Source: an uncultured Clostridia bacterium (lineage in GTDB: Bacteria; Bacillota; Clostridia; Christensenellales; Borkfalkiaceae). From it: a stretch of 7,128 bases of DNA. The stretch spans positions 1 through 7,128 of the forward strand of contig CAKQMM010000056.1 in assembly GCA_934254755.1 (NCBI GenBank), given 5' to 3'. Of the stretch, positions 4,656 through 7,128 are shown in pieces (the first letter of the stretch is position 1; the number at the start of each line of letters is the position of its first letter). The position numbers and the translations under genes are program-made. Under the pieces are notes generated by a model. It was not told the origin of the DNA. It ran no database searches and saw only the letters and a list, made by a program, of their open reading frames with translations.

Positions 4656-6458
4656 ATGGCTGATAAACAAAAACAAACCTCGATAGGCGGGCAAGCCGTT
4701 ATCGAAGGCGTTATGATGCGCGGCAAAACCGCTATGGTTACCGCCGTCAGGGCTGAAAGCGGCGAAATCGCCGTTGAAGCAAAGCGCATAACGCCGCCCG
4801 AAAAATTAAATAAGGCTTTAAAGCTTCCGCTTATCCGCGGCGTGTATTCCTTTTTTTGGTCACTTGTCGCGGGGACGCGCATTTTGTCGCGTTCCGCTTC
4901 CGTTTTCGGTGACGACGGCGACGGAAAGTTTAAAGAACTAAGCGGTCAAAAAAAATCGAACGGCGATGGGTTCGCTACCTTTTTGGGTGTGGGCTTGGGG
5001 TTGTTGCTCTCTATATTTTTGTTTTTCTTTTTGCCGCAATGGATAATAGATTTAACGCCGCTTAAAGATAAAACGGGCAGTTTAGGTTATTCGGCGGTGG
5101 AAGGGCTTATCCGCATAGGCATTTTTATACTTTATATCTCGTTTACGTCCTTATTTAAAGATATAAGGCGCACTTATATGTATCACGGCGCGGAACATAA
5201 AACTATTTCTTGCTACGAATCGGGCGACGAACTCACCGTTGAAAACGTCAGAAAACACACCCGCATTCACGACAGGTGCGGCACGACGTTTATGTTTTTG
5301 GTTATGACCGTAAGCATACTTATTTTTGCTCTTACCTCTTCCGTTTTAATTAAACTCGGCTTAAATTTCGGCGGCGTCGGTGGCAAAGCGTTAAGGTTTG
5401 GCGTTAAACTGTTGCTTTTACCCGTCGTAGCGGGCGTTTCGTATGAAATTTTAAAACTGCTTGCCAAAATTAAAGGCAAATGGTCTTATATTATTAAGGC
5501 TCCGGGGCTTGCCCTTCAATTTTTAACCACGCGCGAGCCTGACGACAGCATGATAGAAGTTGCCATAACCGCGTTTAACTTAACGCTTGAAATGGATAAC
5601 GACGCAAGTATTCCCGAAAGAAGTTTTGAGGTAAACGGAACGGTTAAAAGTTTGACCGAAAAGGTTAAAACGCTGTTTAAAAAGAATAATATAGACGACG
5701 CGGACGCGGAATGGCTCGTTGCGCTTACGCTTAACGTTCCGAGATCGAAAGTTTACGACGGCAAAACAACCGTAACGTCTCAAACGGTAGATAAAGTTGC
5801 AAAACTTGCGGCAAAGCGGGTTAAAGGCGAACCTCTTCAATACGTTTTGAACAGCGCGAATTTTTACGGTTACGACTTCTACGTCGATAACAGAGTGCTT
5901 ATTCCTCGCCCCGAAACGGAAGAACTTGTGAACTACGCGCTCAAATTTATAAACGAAACGTCTGAAGTTTTGGATATGTGCACCGGCTCCGGCGCGATTG
6001 CCGTGACCGTTGCTAAAAATGCGGGATGCAAAGTTTTTGCGGCGGATATTTCTGACGGCGCGCTTGAAGTCGCCAAGAAAAACGCGACTGACTTAAACGC
6101 GGCGGTTGAATTTGTAAAAAGCGATAAATTTTCCGATATTACGGGCGTTTTTGACGTGATTATATCTAACCCGCCTTACGTAAAAACGAGTGATATAGCG
6201 CATCTGCAAAAAGAATGTTCGTTTGAACCTTACGCGGCGTTTGACGGCGGTGAAGACGGGCTTTCGTTTTATCGCGACTTAACCGTCAGCGCAAAAGCGC
6301 ACCTTAAAAAAGGCGGTTTGCTTATCTACGAAGCGGGCGCGGGCGAAGCGCATGCAGTCGGAGAAATCTGCCTTAAAAACGGATATAAAGATATTGAAAT
6401 AGTGAAAGATATTAACGGCATAGAACGCATCGTAAAGGCGGTTAGAAATGACGACTAA
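4656..6458 (+). CDS. prmC: YqhQ (DUF1385) membrane protein fused to PrmC release-factor glutamine methyltransferase
   Basis: One open frame of 600 residues joins two complete proteins. Residues about 8-310 are a YqhQ/DUF1385 protein: [13 protein letters not shown] (11-23), four hydrophobic segments (about 108-132, 148-167, 211-234, 247-266), [13 protein letters not shown] (176-188), HDRCGT (205-210) and [14 protein letters not shown] (291-304). Its role is unknown, though the family has been called a predicted metal-dependent enzyme. Residues about 328-600 are PrmC/HemK: an N-terminal helical part, [12 protein letters not shown] (414-425), SAM motif [13 protein letters not shown] (438-449) and the catalytic NPPY (505-508). 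PrmC transfers a methyl group from S-adenosylmethionine to the glutamine of the GGQ motif of RF1 and RF2. In most Firmicutes these are two adjacent genes; here no stop, frameshift or convincing internal start separates them. The ATG gives the conserved N-terminus but has no ribosome site. The 3' end overlaps prfA by 11 bp. Confidence 0.93.
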   Translation: MADKQKQTSIGGQAVIEGVMMRGKTAMVTAVRAESGEIAVEAKRITPPEKLNKALKLPLIRGVYSFFWSLVAGTRILSRSASVFGDDGDGKFKELSGQKKSNGDGFATFLGVGLGLLLSIFLFFFLPQWIIDLTPLKDKTGSLGYSAVEGLIRIGIFILYISFTSLFKDIRRTYMYHGAEHKTISCYESGDELTVENVRKHTRIHDRCGTTFMFLVMTVSILIFALTSSVLIKLGLNFGGVGGKALRFGVKLLLLPVVAGVSYEILKLLAKIKGKWSYIIKAPGLALQFLTTREPDDSMIEVAITAFNLTLEMDNDASIPERSFEVNGTVKSLTEKVKTLFKKNNIDDADAEWLVALTLNVPRSKVYDGKTTVTSQTVDKVAKLAAKRVKGEPLQYVLNSANFYGYDFYVDNRVLIPRPETEELVNYALKFINETSEVLDMCTGSGAIAVTVAKNAGCKVFAADISDGALEVAKKNATDLNAAVEFVKSDKFSDITGVFDVIISNPPYVKTSDIAHLQKECSFEPYAAFDGGEDGLSFYRDLTVSAKAHLKKGGLLIYEAGAGEAHAVGEICLKNGYKDIEIVKDINGIERIVKAVRNDD

Positions 6459-7128
6459 ACTTGAAAACATATTAAAACGATACGAAAAGCTCGGCGAAAC
6501 GCTTGCGGCACCGGACGCAACCGCGGACATGGCGGAATATAAAAAGCTTACGAAAGAGTATTCCGATTTGCAGGAAACCGCCGAAAAATATATGGAATAC
6601 AAAAAAATTCTTGACGAAAAGTCTGCGGCGGAGGAATCTTTAAACGGCGAAACCGACCCCGATATGAAAGAACTTTTGGTTCAGGAAGTTAAAGAATTAA
6701 AGCAAAAATCTGAAGAAACGCTTGCCGAACTTAAAATTTTACTTATTCCGAAAGACCCCGACGACGATAAAAACGTTATCGTTGAAATCCGCGCGGGGGC
6801 GGGCGGTGAAGAAGCCGCGCTCTTTGCGTACGAACTTTACAGAATGTACGTAAACTACGCCGATAAGCACCGCTGGAAGTCAGAGGAAATCGACTCTAAC
6901 GAAACGGAACTCGGCGGAATTAAGGAGGTAACTTTTTCGATAAGCGGCAAAGGCGTTTACGCCAAAATGAAGTATGAAAGCGGCGTGCATCGCGTTCAGC
7001 GCGTGCCCGAAACCGAATCGCAAGGCAGAATTCAAACTTCCACCGCAACCGTTGCGGTTTTGCCCGAAGTTGAAGACGTCGAGATAAAAATTGACGAAAA
7101 AGACTTAAAAATCGACACGTACAGGAGC
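6448..7128 (+). CDS. prfA: Peptide chain release factor 1 (RF1), N-terminal part
   Basis: The first 227 residues are in the window; the gene continues past the right edge, so the GGQ motif expected just after DTYRS is not seen. RF1 recognises UAA and UAG in the ribosomal A site and triggers peptide release. Seen here are the N-terminal helical domain (1-105), [15 protein letters not shown] (113-127), [21 protein letters not shown] (179-199) and the start of the GGQ domain. The PET tripeptide (187-189) is the P-x-T codon-recognition motif of RF1; RF2 would have SPF. The ATG lies inside the end of the fusion gene in another frame, with AAAGGCGG 5 nt upstream as ribosome site, so translation is probably coupled to that of the methyltransferase that modifies its product. 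Full-length RF1 is about 355-360 residues. Confidence 0.97.
   Translation, partial: MTTKLENILKRYEKLGETLAAPDATADMAEYKKLTKEYSDLQETAEKYMEYKKILDEKSAAEESLNGETDPDMKELLVQEVKELKQKSEETLAELKILLIPKDPDDDKNVIVEIRAGAGGEEAALFAYELYRMYVNYADKHRWKSEEIDSNETELGGIKEVTFSISGKGVYAKMKYESGVHRVQRVPETESQGRIQTSTATVAVLPEVEDVEIKIDEKDLKIDTYRS

Noticed and set aside
5592..5660. Internal start for a separate PrmC (ATG at 5592, or a GAGGT near 5627 followed by TTG)
   Set aside because: No ribosome site precedes the ATG, the GAGGT is not well spaced to a likely start, and the frame is continuous from YqhQ without a stop.
6279..6602. Open frame on the - strand across the prmC/prfA junction
   Set aside because: Antisense to two strongly conserved coding regions.

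Overview
The window looks like a piece of a chromosome from a low-to-moderate GC Firmicute, most likely an anaerobic, possibly uncultured Clostridia-type bacterium. Three things support this: a SpoVG gene, the order rpmE – DUF1385/yqhQ – prmC – prfA that is familiar from Firmicutes, and sigma-A type promoters (TTGxxx, 17 bp, TAxAAT) with AGGAG/GAGGTGATC ribosome sites. I see no phage, IS, CRISPR, tRNA or rRNA signal. Taxon assignment below the phylum/class level is a guess.

Layout from left to right. (1) The 3' part of a clan GH-A-like glycoside hydrolase on the + strand, running in from the left edge (2-1111). (2) A convergent spoVG on the - strand (1254-1520), with a hairpin terminator between the two. 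(3) An AT-rich divergent region holding the spoVG promoter, then murC on the + strand (1677-3008). (4) A bidirectional terminator between murC and a convergent medium-chain dehydrogenase-like gene on the - strand (3059-4087). (5) A divergent intergenic region of about 250 bp carrying one strong promoter in each direction. (6) rpmE (4339-4542), a terminator, then a 600-residue gene fusing a YqhQ/DUF1385 membrane domain to a complete PrmC methyltransferase (4656-6458), overlapping prfA (6448 to the right edge).

The right-hand block is a translation cluster. L31 is a ribosomal protein, PrmC methylates the GGQ glutamine of release factors, and prfA encodes RF1, the substrate of PrmC. The left half is a set of single-gene units in alternating orientation: sugar degradation, the SpoVG regulator, peptidoglycan precursor synthesis, and a dehydrogenase-like protein of unknown role.

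The most unusual points are the YqhQ-PrmC fusion, which would tether the release-factor methyltransferase to the membrane, and the dehydrogenase-like protein, which keeps the four structural-zinc cysteines but has lost most catalytic-zinc ligands and two of three glycines of the NAD(P) motif. The starts of murC and of the fusion gene lack any Shine-Dalgarno sequence, whereas rpmE and the dehydrogenase-like gene have strong ones. I do not see a clearly new multi-gene system; most of the window is conserved housekeeping.
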